Shown: positions 44,569 through 54,647 of the stretch, in pieces
Layout of the letters: each line of letters begins with the position of its first letter
Numbering within the stretch: the first letter of the stretch is position 1
Assembly (NCBI RefSeq): GCF_000970675.1
Contig: NZ_LAJA01000001.1
Coordinates: 496,001 to 560,000, forward strand
Direction: 5' to 3'
DNA length: 64,000 nt
From: Domibacillus tundrae
GTDB taxonomy: Bacteria > Bacillota > Bacilli > Bacillales > Domibacillaceae
The notes under the pieces: model-generated
Seen by the model: only the letters and a program-made list of their open reading frames with translations
Told to the model about the DNA's origin: nothing
The model's database searches: none
Position numbers and translations under genes: made by a program

Positions 44569-45567
44569 ATGAATATTACGATTTATGATGTAGCGAGAGA
44601 AGCAAACGTGTCGATGGCAACAGTGTCGCGCGTAGTAAACGGAAACCCAAATGTAAAACCAGCCACAAGAAAGAAAGTTAATGATGTCATTGAGCGTTTA
44701 GCCTATCGTCCAAATGCAGTTGCCCGCGGTCTTGCCAGCAAAAAAACGACAACGATCGGATTAATTATCCCAGATATCTCGAATATTTTTTATGCGGAGC
44801 TTGCGCGTGGTATTGAAGATATTGCGACAATGTACAAGTACAACATTATTTTAAGCAACTCTGACCAAAATGAAGAAAAAGAAATGCGCTTGATTCAAAC
44901 AATGCTTGGCAAACAAGTTGACGGTCTTATTTTTATGGGCAATCACATTAACGATGAGCATGTAAAAGAATTTGACCGCTCACCAGTGCCGGTTGTGCTC
45001 GCGGGATCTGTCGAAAAATCAGGTAAAATAGCCTCTGTGAATATCGATTATAAAGAAGCAGCACGTGAAGTTGTTCAGTCACTTATTGATGGCGGACATA
45101 AGCGTATTGCCTACGTAGCTAGTCCGTTCCATGATGTGATCAGCACAGAGTATGCCCTTGCTGCCTATAAAGAAATTCTTGAAGAAGCGGGCATTTACGA
45201 TGAGTCGCTTGTTGTTGAAGGTGATTACACGTATGACTCTGGCATTGAAGCGTGGGAAAAACTAAATGAAGCAAGTGAGCAGCCAACTGCTGTATTCGTT
45301 TACAACGATGAAATGGCATTTGGTGTCGTTCATGGGGCTCAGGATGCCGGTTTGACTATACCAGACGACCTTGAAGTGATTAGCTTTGATTCGACGAAAT
45401 TGTCGCTTATGGTACGTCCTCAGCTGACAGCAGTTGCGCAGCCGTTGTATGATATCGGCGCCGTTGCCATGCGCTTATTGACGAAACTCATGAATAAAGA
45501 AGAAGTTGAAAATCTGGTTGTTGTTCTGCCGCACCGTATTGAAAAGCGGGGTTCAACAAAAGCATAA
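44569..45567 (+). CDS. ccpA: catabolite control protein CcpA
   Basis: 332-residue LacI/GalR regulator, master of carbon catabolite control with phosphorylated HPr as co-effector. HTH with hinge: [53 protein letters not shown]. Effector domain begins [32 protein letters not shown] lies eleven bases upstream of ATG 44569. It is followed by a motP remnant, the site of motPS in B. subtilis, and then the acu genes it is expected to repress. Confidence 0.97.
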   Translation: MNITIYDVAREANVSMATVSRVVNGNPNVKPATRKKVNDVIERLAYRPNAVARGLASKKTTTIGLIIPDISNIFYAELARGIEDIATMYKYNIILSNSDQNEEKEMRLIQTMLGKQVDGLIFMGNHINDEHVKEFDRSPVPVVLAGSVEKSGKIASVNIDYKEAAREVVQSLIDGGHKRIAYVASPFHDVISTEYALAAYKEILEEAGIYDESLVVEGDYTYDSGIEAWEKLNEASEQPTAVFVYNDEMAFGVVHGAQDAGLTIPDDLEVISFDSTKLSLMVRPQLTAVAQPLYDIGAVAMRLLTKLMNKEEVENLVVVLPHRIEKRGSTKA

Positions 45568-45594
45568 TACAAAGCGGAGGATGAATGTCATACA

Positions 45595-45819
45595 ATGAAA
45601 AAGCAGGACATGTTAACGCCAGTCGGAATGGCTGTCGGTTTAACACTTGTCGCGTTTGCTGTTATTTCTAACAGCGGGACTTCATGGTTTGCGTCATTTG
45701 TTGATTTTGCTTCGTTTTTAATTGTGATTGGCGGTGTAACGTCCGCCCTATTGATTAAGTTTCCGTTTATGGACCCGAATCTAACAGAAGAAGCCGGACA
45801 AACACAGCCCAAGGATTGA
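45595..45819 (+). pseudogene. motP: truncated MotP (sodium-type flagellar stator), first two helices only
   Basis: 74 residues aligning with the N-terminus of MotP (MKKQDMLTPVGMAVGLTLVAFAVISNSG; FASFLIVIGGVTSALLIKFP), i.e. TM1 and TM2. Full MotP is about 270 residues; the cytoplasmic loop and TM3-4, and all of motS, are gone. The position directly after ccpA is that of motPS. Ribosome site GCGGAGGATG is about 15 bases from the ATG, weak for translation. The stop codon lies in the loop of a strong terminator. A small membrane protein of new function is the alternative. Confidence 0.75.
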
Positions 45820-45840
45820 ACTGTGTTTGTCCGGCTATTT
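45792..45840. terminator. terminator between motP remnant and acuC
   Basis: AGCCGGACAAACACAG and CTGTGTTTGTCCGGCT form a 16-base-pair perfect stem (45792-45807/45821-45836) with a 13-base loop. Convergent genes on both sides; the T run is short. Confidence 0.8.
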
Positions 45841-46995
45841 TGTGTGGTCACGAAGTGGATAAAGAAGCTTATCGACTGTCAACTGGTTTTTTTCCATAAT
45901 TTCGCTTTTTCTTGGAATGGCCGGATACATATCGTCTGGATCTGTCCAAGAAGAAGGGAGAGGGTGAGGTGCTTTCGGCTGCCATTTTGTGATCCATTCT
46001 TTTGGGAATGATTGGGTCAATTGTTGCTGTCCGCTCATCTCCAGCCAAAGAAGGGACCAGGCACGCGGCACAACACGCCATATATCATATCCGCCACCGC
46101 CAACAGCGATCCAACGGCCGTCACAATACTCATGAGCAAGTTCATGAGCAAGTGCGGGAATTCGTTTGTAAATGTTCATGGTCGCCGATAAATGGGTTAA
46201 AGGATCATAGTAATGAGCATCTGCCCCATTTTGAGTTAAAATGACATCCGGTTTAAAAAAATGAGCGACTTCACGGAGCGTTGTTTCATAAGAAGACAGC
46301 CACGATTCGTCTTCTGTAAAAGCATCGAGCGGCACATTAAAGGAATACCCATATCCATGACCGTGCCCCCGTTCATTTACGTTTCCTGTTCCAGGGAAAA
46401 GGTACCGGCCTGTCTCATGAATAGAATAAGTAGCTACTTCAGGATCGTCGTAAAATGACCATTGTACACCATCACCATGATGAGCATCTGTATCAACGTA
46501 CAAAACACGGGCATTGTATTTTTCCTGCAAGTATTTTATGGCTACAGAGCTGTCGTTATAAATGCAAAAGCCCGAAGCTTTTCCACGAAAGCCATGATGC
46601 AGCCCGCCTCCAAGATGAATAGCGTGGTTCGCCTTGTCTGTCATCACTTGATCAGCAGCTGTCAGCGTGCCGCCAACAAGGAGCGCACTTGCTTCGTGCA
46701 TGTCTTTAAACATCGGTGTATCCTCCGTGCCAAGGCCATACCCTTCTCCGGCAGCTTCGGATAATTCACCATGCCCGGCTTTTTTAACAGCTTCTACATA
46801 TTCAGGGTCGTGAATAAGCGTTAGTTCTTTATCTGTTGCCATACGCGGTTCAATGATTTGGCTGTCATCAAGCGCTCCCAGCTGGCGCAGCAAATCAATC
46901 GCTAATGTAAGACGAAATTGGTTGAAAGGGTGATTTTCTGAAAAGCGGTAACGCAATAGTTGATCAGAATGCACAAAAACGGCATCGTGATTCAT
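45835..46995 (-). CDS. acuC: acetoin utilization protein AcuC, class I deacetylase
   Basis: 386-residue zinc-dependent histone-deacetylase-like enzyme. Active-site elements HLGGGLHHGFRGKASGFCIYND, DTDAHHGDGVQWSFYDD and GGGGYDIW carry the His pair, metal ligands and Tyr. In B. subtilis AcuC deacetylates and so reactivates acetyl-CoA synthetase AcsA, opposing AcuA. ATG 46995 overlaps the acuB stop (ATGA). Last gene of the acuABC operon. Confidence 0.94.
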   Translation of the reverse strand: MNHDAVFVHSDQLLRYRFSENHPFNQFRLTLAIDLLRQLGALDDSQIIEPRMATDKELTLIHDPEYVEAVKKAGHGELSEAAGEGYGLGTEDTPMFKDMHEASALLVGGTLTAADQVMTDKANHAIHLGGGLHHGFRGKASGFCIYNDSSVAIKYLQEKYNARVLYVDTDAHHGDGVQWSFYDDPEVATYSIHETGRYLFPGTGNVNERGHGHGYGYSFNVPLDAFTEDESWLSSYETTLREVAHFFKPDVILTQNGADAHYYDPLTHLSATMNIYKRIPALAHELAHEYCDGRWIAVGGGGYDIWRVVPRAWSLLWLEMSGQQQLTQSFPKEWITKWQPKAPHPLPSSWTDPDDMYPAIPRKSEIMEKNQLTVDKLLYPLRDHTK

Positions 46996-47639
46996 GTACA
47001 AACCCCTGGCATATTTGGCCAAAGCACCTGATGGCCCGCTTTTTTTAAATCATCGATCACCCCGACCGGATTCATTGTTCGAATGCGCAGTACAATGACT
47101 TTGTGCGTCTCTGCATCACGATCCGGATAAACAAGAACGCTTTGCACATTCACGCGTCTGTGACGCAGCACTTGTAAAATATCAAATAAAATGCCGGCTT
47201 TGTTTTCAACACGAATTTCAATCCGGGAACCAGGCTGATGAACACCGGTTAATTCAACGAATGTGTTAAGAACATCTGTTTCTGTCACCAGTCCGATTAC
47301 TTCATTATTTTGAACGACAGGCAGGCAGCTGATGTTATGCTCGTAAAACGTTGCCGCAACATCCTCTACAAAATCAAGTGGGTGGCCGGTAATAACGTTT
47401 GGTTCCATAATTAGACGAAGAGGCTTATTTAACTCTTCCCCACCATTTTCCTGTTTTAAAATAGACGGAGTTGCATCCTTAATATCCCGGTCTGTGACGA
47501 GTCCGACGAGCAGCCCTTCAGCGTTTAAAATTGGGATATGACGGATTTTATGGTCACGGCAAAGCTGCAAAGCTGCCGCGATTGTATCATCAGGTGTAAG
47601 CGTATGTATATCAATATTCATTATTTCTTCAACAATCAC
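46992..47639 (-). CDS. acuB: CBS- and ACT-domain protein AcuB
   Basis: 215 residues: two CBS domains (MNIDIHTLTPDDTIAAALQ; RLIMEPNVITGHPLDFVEDV) and a C-terminal ACT domain (IEIRVENKAGILFDILQVLR). Likely a nucleotide-sensing partner in acetoin/acetate metabolism; its biochemical job is unknown. GTG start at 47639, seven bases from GGGGGAG. Lies between acuA and acuC in the operon. Confidence 0.93.
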   Translation of the reverse strand: MIVEEIMNIDIHTLTPDDTIAAALQLCRDHKIRHIPILNAEGLLVGLVTDRDIKDATPSILKQENGGEELNKPLRLIMEPNVITGHPLDFVEDVAATFYEHNISCLPVVQNNEVIGLVTETDVLNTFVELTGVHQPGSRIEIRVENKAGILFDILQVLRHRRVNVQSVLVYPDRDAETHKVIVLRIRTMNPVGVIDDLKKAGHQVLWPNMPGVCT

Positions 47640-47658
47640 CTGTAAGCTCCCCCTTTTC

Positions 47659-48291
47659 TCAATACATAAAACGGTTCATAAAACGAATCTGATCGAATTT
47701 CTGAATGGATTCCTGGTCTACTCGCGCACCGATTCGGACCATTAAACAGTTTGCCGGATGGGAACTGATTTCCGGATCATCTGTTGCATACCAGACAAGC
47801 CCGCCCGCACTCATCATTTTTTCCATAATCTTGCGGTAATCCCAAACGTTTAATCCAGTTCCTTTTAAATCCCAATGCCAGTAATATTCTGTTGTAATCG
47901 TAATGTACTCTTCCATTTGATCATCCATCATCGCAACGCGCAGCATCGTCTGGCCGACACGCGCTCCCCGGTACTCAGAAGAGACTTCAACCGCACCGAG
48001 TTCAATTAAATTATCGAGCTTTGCTTCTGACCAGCGTTCAAGTGGATCTGGATATAAAAATGTAACGTATCCAACAATAGTGCTGCCACTTCTGGCAATA
48101 ATGATGCGGCCTTCGGGAAGATTTGCAATGCCGATTAATGCCTCGTGCTGCTGTTCGGGCTGGCGGAATGCAACAAGACCTTCATGAAATTCATATTGCA
48201 TCAGCTTTTCGGGTAGGATTGGACCTTCAATAATGAGTGGTCCGGCCGGTGTTTCCACTTCTTTCGAATAATACGTTTTACGATGCTCCAT
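47659..48291 (-). CDS. acuA: GNAT acetyltransferase AcuA
   Basis: 210-residue GNAT protein. Acetyl-CoA-binding stretch EVSSEYRGARVGQTML is intact. In B. subtilis AcuA acetylates the catalytic lysine of AcsA, switching it off; the divergent acsA here agrees. GGTGGTGACC precedes the ATG. First gene of acuABC. Confidence 0.93.
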   Translation of the reverse strand: MEHRKTYYSKEVETPAGPLIIEGPILPEKLMQYEFHEGLVAFRQPEQQHEALIGIANLPEGRIIIARSGSTIVGYVTFLYPDPLERWSEAKLDNLIELGAVEVSSEYRGARVGQTMLRVAMMDDQMEEYITITTEYYWHWDLKGTGLNVWDYRKIMEKMMSAGGLVWYATDDPEISSHPANCLMVRIGARVDQESIQKFDQIRFMNRFMY

Positions 48292-48347
48292 TAGGTCACC
48301 ACCTTCATAATCATATATACCCTACATTATACATAATCACCTTTAAA

Positions 48348-48361
48348 ATAAAGCGTTTTCA
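48348..48361. promoter_or_regulatory. probable cre site (CcpA operator)
   Basis: ATAAAGCGTTTTCA matches the cre consensus TGWAANCGNTNWCA at all but the first two positions. It lies between the divergent acuA and acsA, where B. subtilis has a cre controlling both. Confidence 0.65.
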
Positions 48362-48412
48362 CTAAATGTTCAGAGAATCAATAAAATCTTAACAAAATTA
48401 ATTTTGAATAAA

Positions 48413-48441
48413 TTGTGAAAAATATTTAAGTGTTATATAAT
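48413..48441 (+). promoter_or_regulatory. acsA promoter
   Basis: TTGTGA (48413-48418), 17-base spacer, TATAAT (48436-48441); the cre site lies upstream of it. Confidence 0.8.
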
Positions 48442-48478
48442 AGGGGGGTATTAACCATACATAAGGGGGAATCGGTTT

Positions 48479-50197
48479 ATGAAATTGGAAGCGCTATCAG
48501 CTATACAAGGAAATTATAATTTAACAAGTTATGATGACGTGTACTCTTCTTTTGACTGGAAAGAAACTGAGAAAGCTTTTTCTTGGGCTGAAACAGGCAA
48601 AGTAAATGCGGCTTATGAAGCGATCGACCGTCATGCCGAATCTGAAAGAAAAGATAAAGTGGCGCTTTATTATCGTGATGCAAACCGGAATGAACAATAT
48701 ACATTCGCGGATATGAAAGCAAATACGAACAAAGCGGCTAATGTACTAAAAGAATATGGGAATGTGGAAAAAGGGGACCGCGTCTTCATCTTTATGCCGC
48801 GCTCGCCAGAATTGTATTTTGCCTTGCTTGGTGCGATTAAAGCTGGTGCAATCGTCGGGCCATTATTTGAAGCATTTATGGAAGGCGCTGTACGCGATCG
48901 TCTTGAGGACAGTGAAGCACGAATGATCATTACAACACCTGATTTATTGGGGCGTATCCCGGTTGCTGATTTGCCAAAGCTGGAAAAAGTATTTGTGGTG
49001 GCAGACGGTGTTGAGGAAGATGATAAACACGTTGATTTTATGGCGAAATGGAAAGAAGCATCGGATCAATTTGATATTGAATGGGTAGACCGCAATGACG
49101 GAATGCTGCTTCACTACACATCTGGTTCAACTGGCAAGCCTAAAGGGGTTTTACACGTACATAATGCAATGATTCAGCAGTATCAGACAGCAAAATGGGT
49201 GCTTGACCTTCAAGAAAACGATGTATACTGGTGCACAGCTGATCCTGGCTGGGTTACTGGAACAGCGTACGGCATCTTTGGTCCTTGGCTTACTGGTTCA
49301 ACCAACGTCATTGTTGGGGGACGCTTCAGTCCGGAAGCGTGGTATGGCACAATTGAAGAATATAAAGTAACCGTTTGGTACAGCGCACCGACAGCATTCC
49401 GCATGCTGATGGGGGCTGGTGATGAAATTGTGAAAAAGTTCGATCTTTCATCGCTTCGTCATATTTTGAGCGTCGGCGAACCGCTCAATCCTGAAGTTGT
49501 CCGCTGGGGTAAAAAAGTATTTGATCTTCGCATCCATGACACATGGTGGATGACGGAAACAGGTGCACAGGTTATCTGTAATTATCCAGCGATGGATATT
49601 CGCCCGGGCTCAATGGGCAAGCCGATTCCAGGTGTGGAAGCGGCGATTGTTGATGATCAAGGAAACGAGCTGCCGCCGAACCGGATGGGCAATTTGGCCA
49701 TTAAAAAAGGATGGCCGTCCATGATGGCGACAATTTGGAACAACGAAGCAAAGTATGAATCTTACTTTATGCCGGGTGACTGGTACGTTTCCGGGGATTC
49801 TGCTTATATGGATGAAGATGGCTATTTCTGGTTCCAGGGCCGTGTCGATGATGTCATTATGACCGCTGGTGAACGCGTTGGTCCATTTGAAGTTGAAAGC
49901 AAACTCGTTGAGCACCCGGCGATTGCCGAAGCGGGCGTGATCGGAAAACCGGATCCGGTTCGCGGTGAAATCATTAAAGCGTTTATCGCGCTTCGTGATG
50001 GCTACGAGCAGTCGGATGAATTAAAAGAAGAAATTCGCCAATTCGTAAAGAATGGTCTTGCAGCACATGCTGCGCCGCGGGAAATCGAATTCCGTGACAA
50101 GCTTCCGAAAACGCGCTCTGGTAAAATTATGCGCCGTGTCTTAAAAGCGTGGGAACTTGATCTTCCAACAGGTGACTTGTCGACAATGGAAGACTAA
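48479..50197 (+). CDS. acsA: acetyl-CoA synthetase AcsA
   Basis: 572-residue AMP-forming acetate-CoA ligase. LHYTSGSTGKPKGVLHVH (AMP signature), DTWWMTETGAQVICN, VSGDSAYMDEDGYFWFQGRVDDVI and the C-terminal PKTRSGKIMRR, whose lysine is the AcuA acetylation site. AAGGGGG about ten bases upstream. Activates acetate for the TCA cycle; repressed through cre/CcpA and switched by AcuA/AcuC encoded opposite. Confidence 0.96.
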   Translation: MKLEALSAIQGNYNLTSYDDVYSSFDWKETEKAFSWAETGKVNAAYEAIDRHAESERKDKVALYYRDANRNEQYTFADMKANTNKAANVLKEYGNVEKGDRVFIFMPRSPELYFALLGAIKAGAIVGPLFEAFMEGAVRDRLEDSEARMIITTPDLLGRIPVADLPKLEKVFVVADGVEEDDKHVDFMAKWKEASDQFDIEWVDRNDGMLLHYTSGSTGKPKGVLHVHNAMIQQYQTAKWVLDLQENDVYWCTADPGWVTGTAYGIFGPWLTGSTNVIVGGRFSPEAWYGTIEEYKVTVWYSAPTAFRMLMGAGDEIVKKFDLSSLRHILSVGEPLNPEVVRWGKKVFDLRIHDTWWMTETGAQVICNYPAMDIRPGSMGKPIPGVEAAIVDDQGNELPPNRMGNLAIKKGWPSMMATIWNNEAKYESYFMPGDWYVSGDSAYMDEDGYFWFQGRVDDVIMTAGERVGPFEVESKLVEHPAIAEAGVIGKPDPVRGEIIKAFIALRDGYEQSDELKEEIRQFVKNGLAAHAAPREIEFRDKLPKTRSGKIMRRVLKAWELDLPTGDLSTMED

Positions 50198-50209
50198 TAA
50201 GTTTGCTCC

Positions 50210-50239
50210 GCTGCTCCGTTTATTGCGGAGCAGCTTTTT
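50210..50239 (+). terminator. terminator after acsA
   Basis: GCTGCTCCG, 7-base loop, CGGAGCAGC, T5. Confidence 0.93.
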
Positions 50240-50282
50240 GATGAATAGATATAAATCGCAATAAGTGGACATAATTTTCCGT

Positions 50283-50311
50283 TTGACAAACAGAATCGTG
50301 CAGGCTACAAT
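50283..50311 (+). promoter_or_regulatory. tyrS promoter
   Basis: TTGACA (50283-50288), 17-base spacer, TACAAT (50306-50311). Confidence 0.85.
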
Positions 50312-50334
50312 GTGAGTTATATTTAATAAACAAA

Positions 50335-50565
50335 GCGATGAACGGAATAAGTAGTCTGCTGTCCCTGTTATATAGAGAGCTTTCGGCTGGTGAAAGAAAG
50401 CACAAACAGTGAGATGAATTACCTCCAGGAGCTTTCACCGTGAACAACTAGTAGCGGCTGACGTCCACCGTCGTTACCGGTGTTGAGTGGAGAATATGTT
50501 TTCTCAAGCTTGGGTGGTACCGCGCATAAATAGCGTCCCTGCATATATTGCAGGGGCGTTTTTTG
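50335..50565 (+). promoter_or_regulatory. tyrosine T-box leader with terminator
   Basis: The T-box sequence TGGGTGGTACCGCG lies at 50511-50524, followed by terminator GCGTCCCTGC/GCAGGGGCG with T6 (50533-50564). Upstream stem I includes GAGATGAATTACCTCC with a UAC tyrosine codon at 50420-50422 as likely specifier. Uncharged tRNA-Tyr should favour the antiterminator and turn on tyrS. Accounts for most of the 388-base acsA-tyrS gap. Confidence 0.95.
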
Positions 50566-50570
50566 TTTAA

Positions 50571-51866
<1,296 letters not shown>

Positions 51867-51914
51867 ACATCATGTCAGTATTGAGATGAGTGCGCAGTAG
51901 GGTAAGGAGTCATA

Positions 51915-53123
51915 ATGGAAAAAGAATTAACGAAGATCAATGATAAAATTTATTATTTCGCCATTAGCATTGTCATATTAGCGATGCTAATGGGTTTATT
52001 ATGGGATGACTCTTATTTGGGGAACATGAATACAGGGTTTCTTTTGCACGCAGGATTGATTTTCATTTTGTCTTTAAGTTTAGTGCTTTATCCAATGTTC
52101 GATAATCGGGCAACCCGCATTGTCATGATCACTGGAGCGGCAGCCTACTTTTATACACTGTTCTATTTATATCCGGAAACATGGTCTACCTTTATTTATA
52201 TCTGCCTTATTCCGGTTATTTCCATTTTATTTTTTGATTCAAAACTTTTTTATTATGCTATTTTTCTGAACAGTACAGCTGTCAGCTCCGCGTTCGTATA
52301 TATTAGTCTAACAAAGCAGGAAAAGCTGTATCCCTTTTTTTACGAGGATTGGATCGGACATTTCATTAACTTTTTAGGCGTTCAGATCCTTTTGTGTATT
52401 TTGTACTATTTAACCTATGTCCGAATGCAGAAACAGCAGGCTTATTATAAAGAAGTGCAGGAGTCTGAACGCATTAAAACAGCAGGACAGCTGGCAGCGG
52501 CTTTCGCGAATGAAATCAGAAATCCAGTAACAGTTGTCAAAGGATTTTTGCAGTTATATGAGCAAGATTCTGCTTATGATCACCATGCAAAAAAGCATTT
52601 TTCTTTAATGATCAATGAACTCGACATGGCAGAGGAAGTAATTTCTCAATTTTTAGCCGTCTCAAAACCGAATAAAGAAGCAGTAGTCGAAGAAGTGCAT
52701 CTAAAAGAAAACCTCCAAAGTGTCGCGAGTCTGCTTGCTTCTTACGGATTGATGAATGATAACAAAATTGAATTATATGTGGAAGAGGGCTGTCGAATTG
52801 CAGCCAATAGCATGGAGTTTAAGCAGCTATGTATCAATATTATTAAAAATGCGATAGAAGCTTCTACAGAAGGATGTTCAGTTATTGTAAATGCAAAGCG
52901 GGAAAAAGATAAAGTGGAGATTCAAATCATGGATCGCGGGAATGGCATGTCGGAAATAGAAATGCAGTCGTTGGATACACCGTTTTACTCGCTGAAAAGT
53001 AAAGGAACGGGGCTTGGATTAATGATTTGTTATAATATCGTGAGTAAATACAATGGAAAAATCACGTTTCAAAGTTTAGAAGGCGAAGGGACAACGGTTA
53101 CAATCCAGTTTCCGGAATACTGA
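51915..53123 (+). CDS. KinB-like sensor histidine kinase lacking the phospho-acceptor His
   Basis: 402 residues. Six membrane helices (about 13-30, 42-60, 66-87, 92-108, 111-131, 148-168) without a PAS domain, like sporulation kinase KinB. The DHp motif reads QLAAAFANEIRNPVTVVKGF: Asn199 stands where AHEIRNP kinases have the phosphorylated His (AAT codon at 52509-52511). The ATPase part looks whole: N box NIIKNAIEA, G1 DRGNGMSE, G2 GTGLGLMI. So ATP binding is likely but autophosphorylation is not. No response regulator is near. Ribosome site TAAGGAG. Function unknown. Confidence 0.88.
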   Translation: MEKELTKINDKIYYFAISIVILAMLMGLLWDDSYLGNMNTGFLLHAGLIFILSLSLVLYPMFDNRATRIVMITGAAAYFYTLFYLYPETWSTFIYICLIPVISILFFDSKLFYYAIFLNSTAVSSAFVYISLTKQEKLYPFFYEDWIGHFINFLGVQILLCILYYLTYVRMQKQQAYYKEVQESERIKTAGQLAAAFANEIRNPVTVVKGFLQLYEQDSAYDHHAKKHFSLMINELDMAEEVISQFLAVSKPNKEAVVEEVHLKENLQSVASLLASYGLMNDNKIELYVEEGCRIAANSMEFKQLCINIIKNAIEASTEGCSVIVNAKREKDKVEIQIMDRGNGMSEIEMQSLDTPFYSLKSKGTGLGLMICYNIVSKYNGKITFQSLEGEGTTVTIQFPEY

Positions 53124-53139
53124 AAGACGCCGCTATCAC

Positions 53140-53163
53140 AAGGCTTTTTCAACAGCCTTTTTT
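53140..53163 (+). terminator. terminator after the kinase gene
   Basis: AAGGCT, loop TTTTCAAC, AGCCTT, T6. Confidence 0.7.
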
Positions 53164-53255
53164 AGTTTAGAATGTAATAGTCCATTGTAATCTCTTTTTA
53201 ACGATTAAGGGCGCCCGATCATTCATTCAAATTCTACAAAGCAGAAAAGAAATAA

Positions 53256-53299
53256 AAAAACCCACAAAACATTGATATAACAATGTTTTGTGGGTTTTT
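53256..53299. terminator. rpsD terminator (symmetrical)
   Basis: AAAAACCCACAAAACATTG, 6-base loop, CAATGTTTTGTGGGTTTTT: 19 base pairs, usable from both strands; chiefly serves rpsD on minus. Confidence 0.95.
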
Positions 53300-53325
53300 A
53301 AAAATGAATCTACAAAGCGATTGAA

Positions 53326-53928
53326 TTAACGTGAGTAGAACTCAACGATAAGCGCTTCGTTAATTTCTGCTGGCAATTCAGAACGCTCAGGAAGACGAGT
53401 GAACGAGCCTTCAAGTTTGTCAGCATCAAAAGTCAAGTAGTCGGGTACGAAGTTGTTTACTTCAACTGCTTCTTTGATGATAGCAAAGTTGTTTGATTTT
53501 TCGCGAACGCCAATTGTTTGACCAATTTTCACTTGGTATGATGGAATGTCAAGACGTTTTCCATTAACAGTGATGTGACCATGGTTAACAAGCTGACGAG
53601 CCTGACGGCGAGTGCGGGCAAGACCTAAACGGTATACAAGGTTATCAAGACGTGATTCAAGAAGAACCATGAAGTTTTCACCGTATACGCCTTTTAGTTT
53701 ACCAGCGCGGTCAAACAAGTTACGGAATTGACGTTCAGTCACGCCGTACATGTGACGAAGTTTTTGTTTTTCTTGAAGTTGTTGTCCATATTCAGACATT
53801 TTTTTACGCTGATTCGGACCGTGTGGACCTGGAGCGTAAGGGCGTTTTTCGATTTCTTTACCTGTACCGCTAAGTGAAATGCCGAGACGGCGGGATAATT
53901 TCCAGCTTGGACCTGTGTAACGAGCCAT
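53326..53928 (-). CDS. rpsD: 30S ribosomal protein S4
   Basis: 200 residues: [33 protein letters not shown]4 RNA-binding domain [26 protein letters not shown]. Primary 16S rRNA binder for the 30S body. Start 53928 behind GAGGAGTC; the longer in-frame extension to 54009 is leader RNA. In B. subtilis S4 represses its own gene through the leader. Confidence 0.98.
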   Translation of the reverse strand: MARYTGPSWKLSRRLGISLSGTGKEIEKRPYAPGPHGPNQRKKMSEYGQQLQEKQKLRHMYGVTERQFRNLFDRAGKLKGVYGENFMVLLESRLDNLVYRLGLARTRRQARQLVNHGHITVNGKRLDIPSYQVKIGQTIGVREKSNNFAIIKEAVEVNNFVPDYLTFDADKLEGSFTRLPERSELPAEINEALIVEFYSR

Positions 53929-54122
53929 TGAATGACTCCTCCTCTGTGTTTTTATTTTGTTGTAAAATAAAAACCGGTGTGACAAACTATCAGCACATTT
54001 TGTTTTCATGCACCATCGCCCTGCAGCAACGGGTTACACGATGCCCCTTTTCCGGATCATGCCGGATAAAGAAACAAAATGACATCTAAACAGCGTACAC
54101 ATAGGCTGCATTTATTTTACAC
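53929..54122 (-). promoter_or_regulatory. rpsD leader, probable S4 autoregulatory region
   Basis: About 190 nt between the start point predicted from the promoter (54130-54158) and the rpsD ATG. It includes several GC-rich segments (for example around 54000-54060) that can fold. Autogenous control by S4 is known for B. subtilis rpsD; I did not model the fold here. Confidence 0.45.
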
Positions 54123-54129
54123 AAAGAAT

Positions 54130-54158
54130 AGTATATAACGCGTGAAAATTGCTGTCAA
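54130..54158 (-). promoter_or_regulatory. rpsD promoter
   Basis: On minus: TTGACA (54158-54153), 17-base spacer, TATACT (54135-54130). A near-ideal SigA promoter, as expected for a ribosomal gene. Confidence 0.88.
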
Positions 54159-54165
54159 CCTTTTA

Positions 54166-54645
54166 TTATAAAAAGCGGACCAGTGTTTCAGCAAAGTGGA
54201 CAAGCCCTTTTTCATCTTCTTCGTCAAAACGGTTTGTTTCGGGGCTGTCAATATCCAGAACGCCAAGTAATTCCCCATTTTTCATTAACGGGACAACAAT
54301 TTCGGAGCGGGAGGCGGCATCGCAGGCGATATGGCCAGGAAAAGCGTGGACATCTTCAATACGCATCGTTTTGCGCTCGGCAGCAGCCGTGCCGCATACG
54401 CCTTTTCCAAACGGAATGCGCACACAGGCTGGTAATCCTTGAAAGGGACCAAGAACAAGTTCTTTGCCATCATTTAGATAAAAGCCTGCCCAATTAATAC
54501 GGGGGAGAAATTGGCCGAGCAGAGCAGACGCGTTGCTTAAATTAGTGATTTGATTTGTTTCACCAGCAAGCAGCGCCTCTAATTGCTTGTTTACAAGGGA
54601 ATATTGTTCTGTTTTTGTGCCAGAATAAGCGGCAGTTTGAAACAT
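54166..54645 (-). CDS. ytsP: GAF-domain free methionine-(R)-sulfoxide reductase (YtsP)
   Basis: 159-residue GAF-domain protein of the fRMsr type. Catalytic cysteines: ACVRIPFGKGVCGTAA (two) and HIACDAASRSEIVVPL (third), plus DSPETNRFDEED near the end. Reduces free methionine-R-sulfoxide with thioredoxin-type donors. Its ribosome site GGAAGTGT lies in the end of hisJ, two bases away, so the two are an operon. Confidence 0.92.
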   Translation of the reverse strand: MFQTAAYSGTKTEQYSLVNKQLEALLAGETNQITNLSNASALLGQFLPRINWAGFYLNDGKELVLGPFQGLPACVRIPFGKGVCGTAAAERKTMRIEDVHAFPGHIACDAASRSEIVVPLMKNGELLGVLDIDSPETNRFDEEDEKGLVHFAETLVRFL

Positions 54646-54647
54646 GC

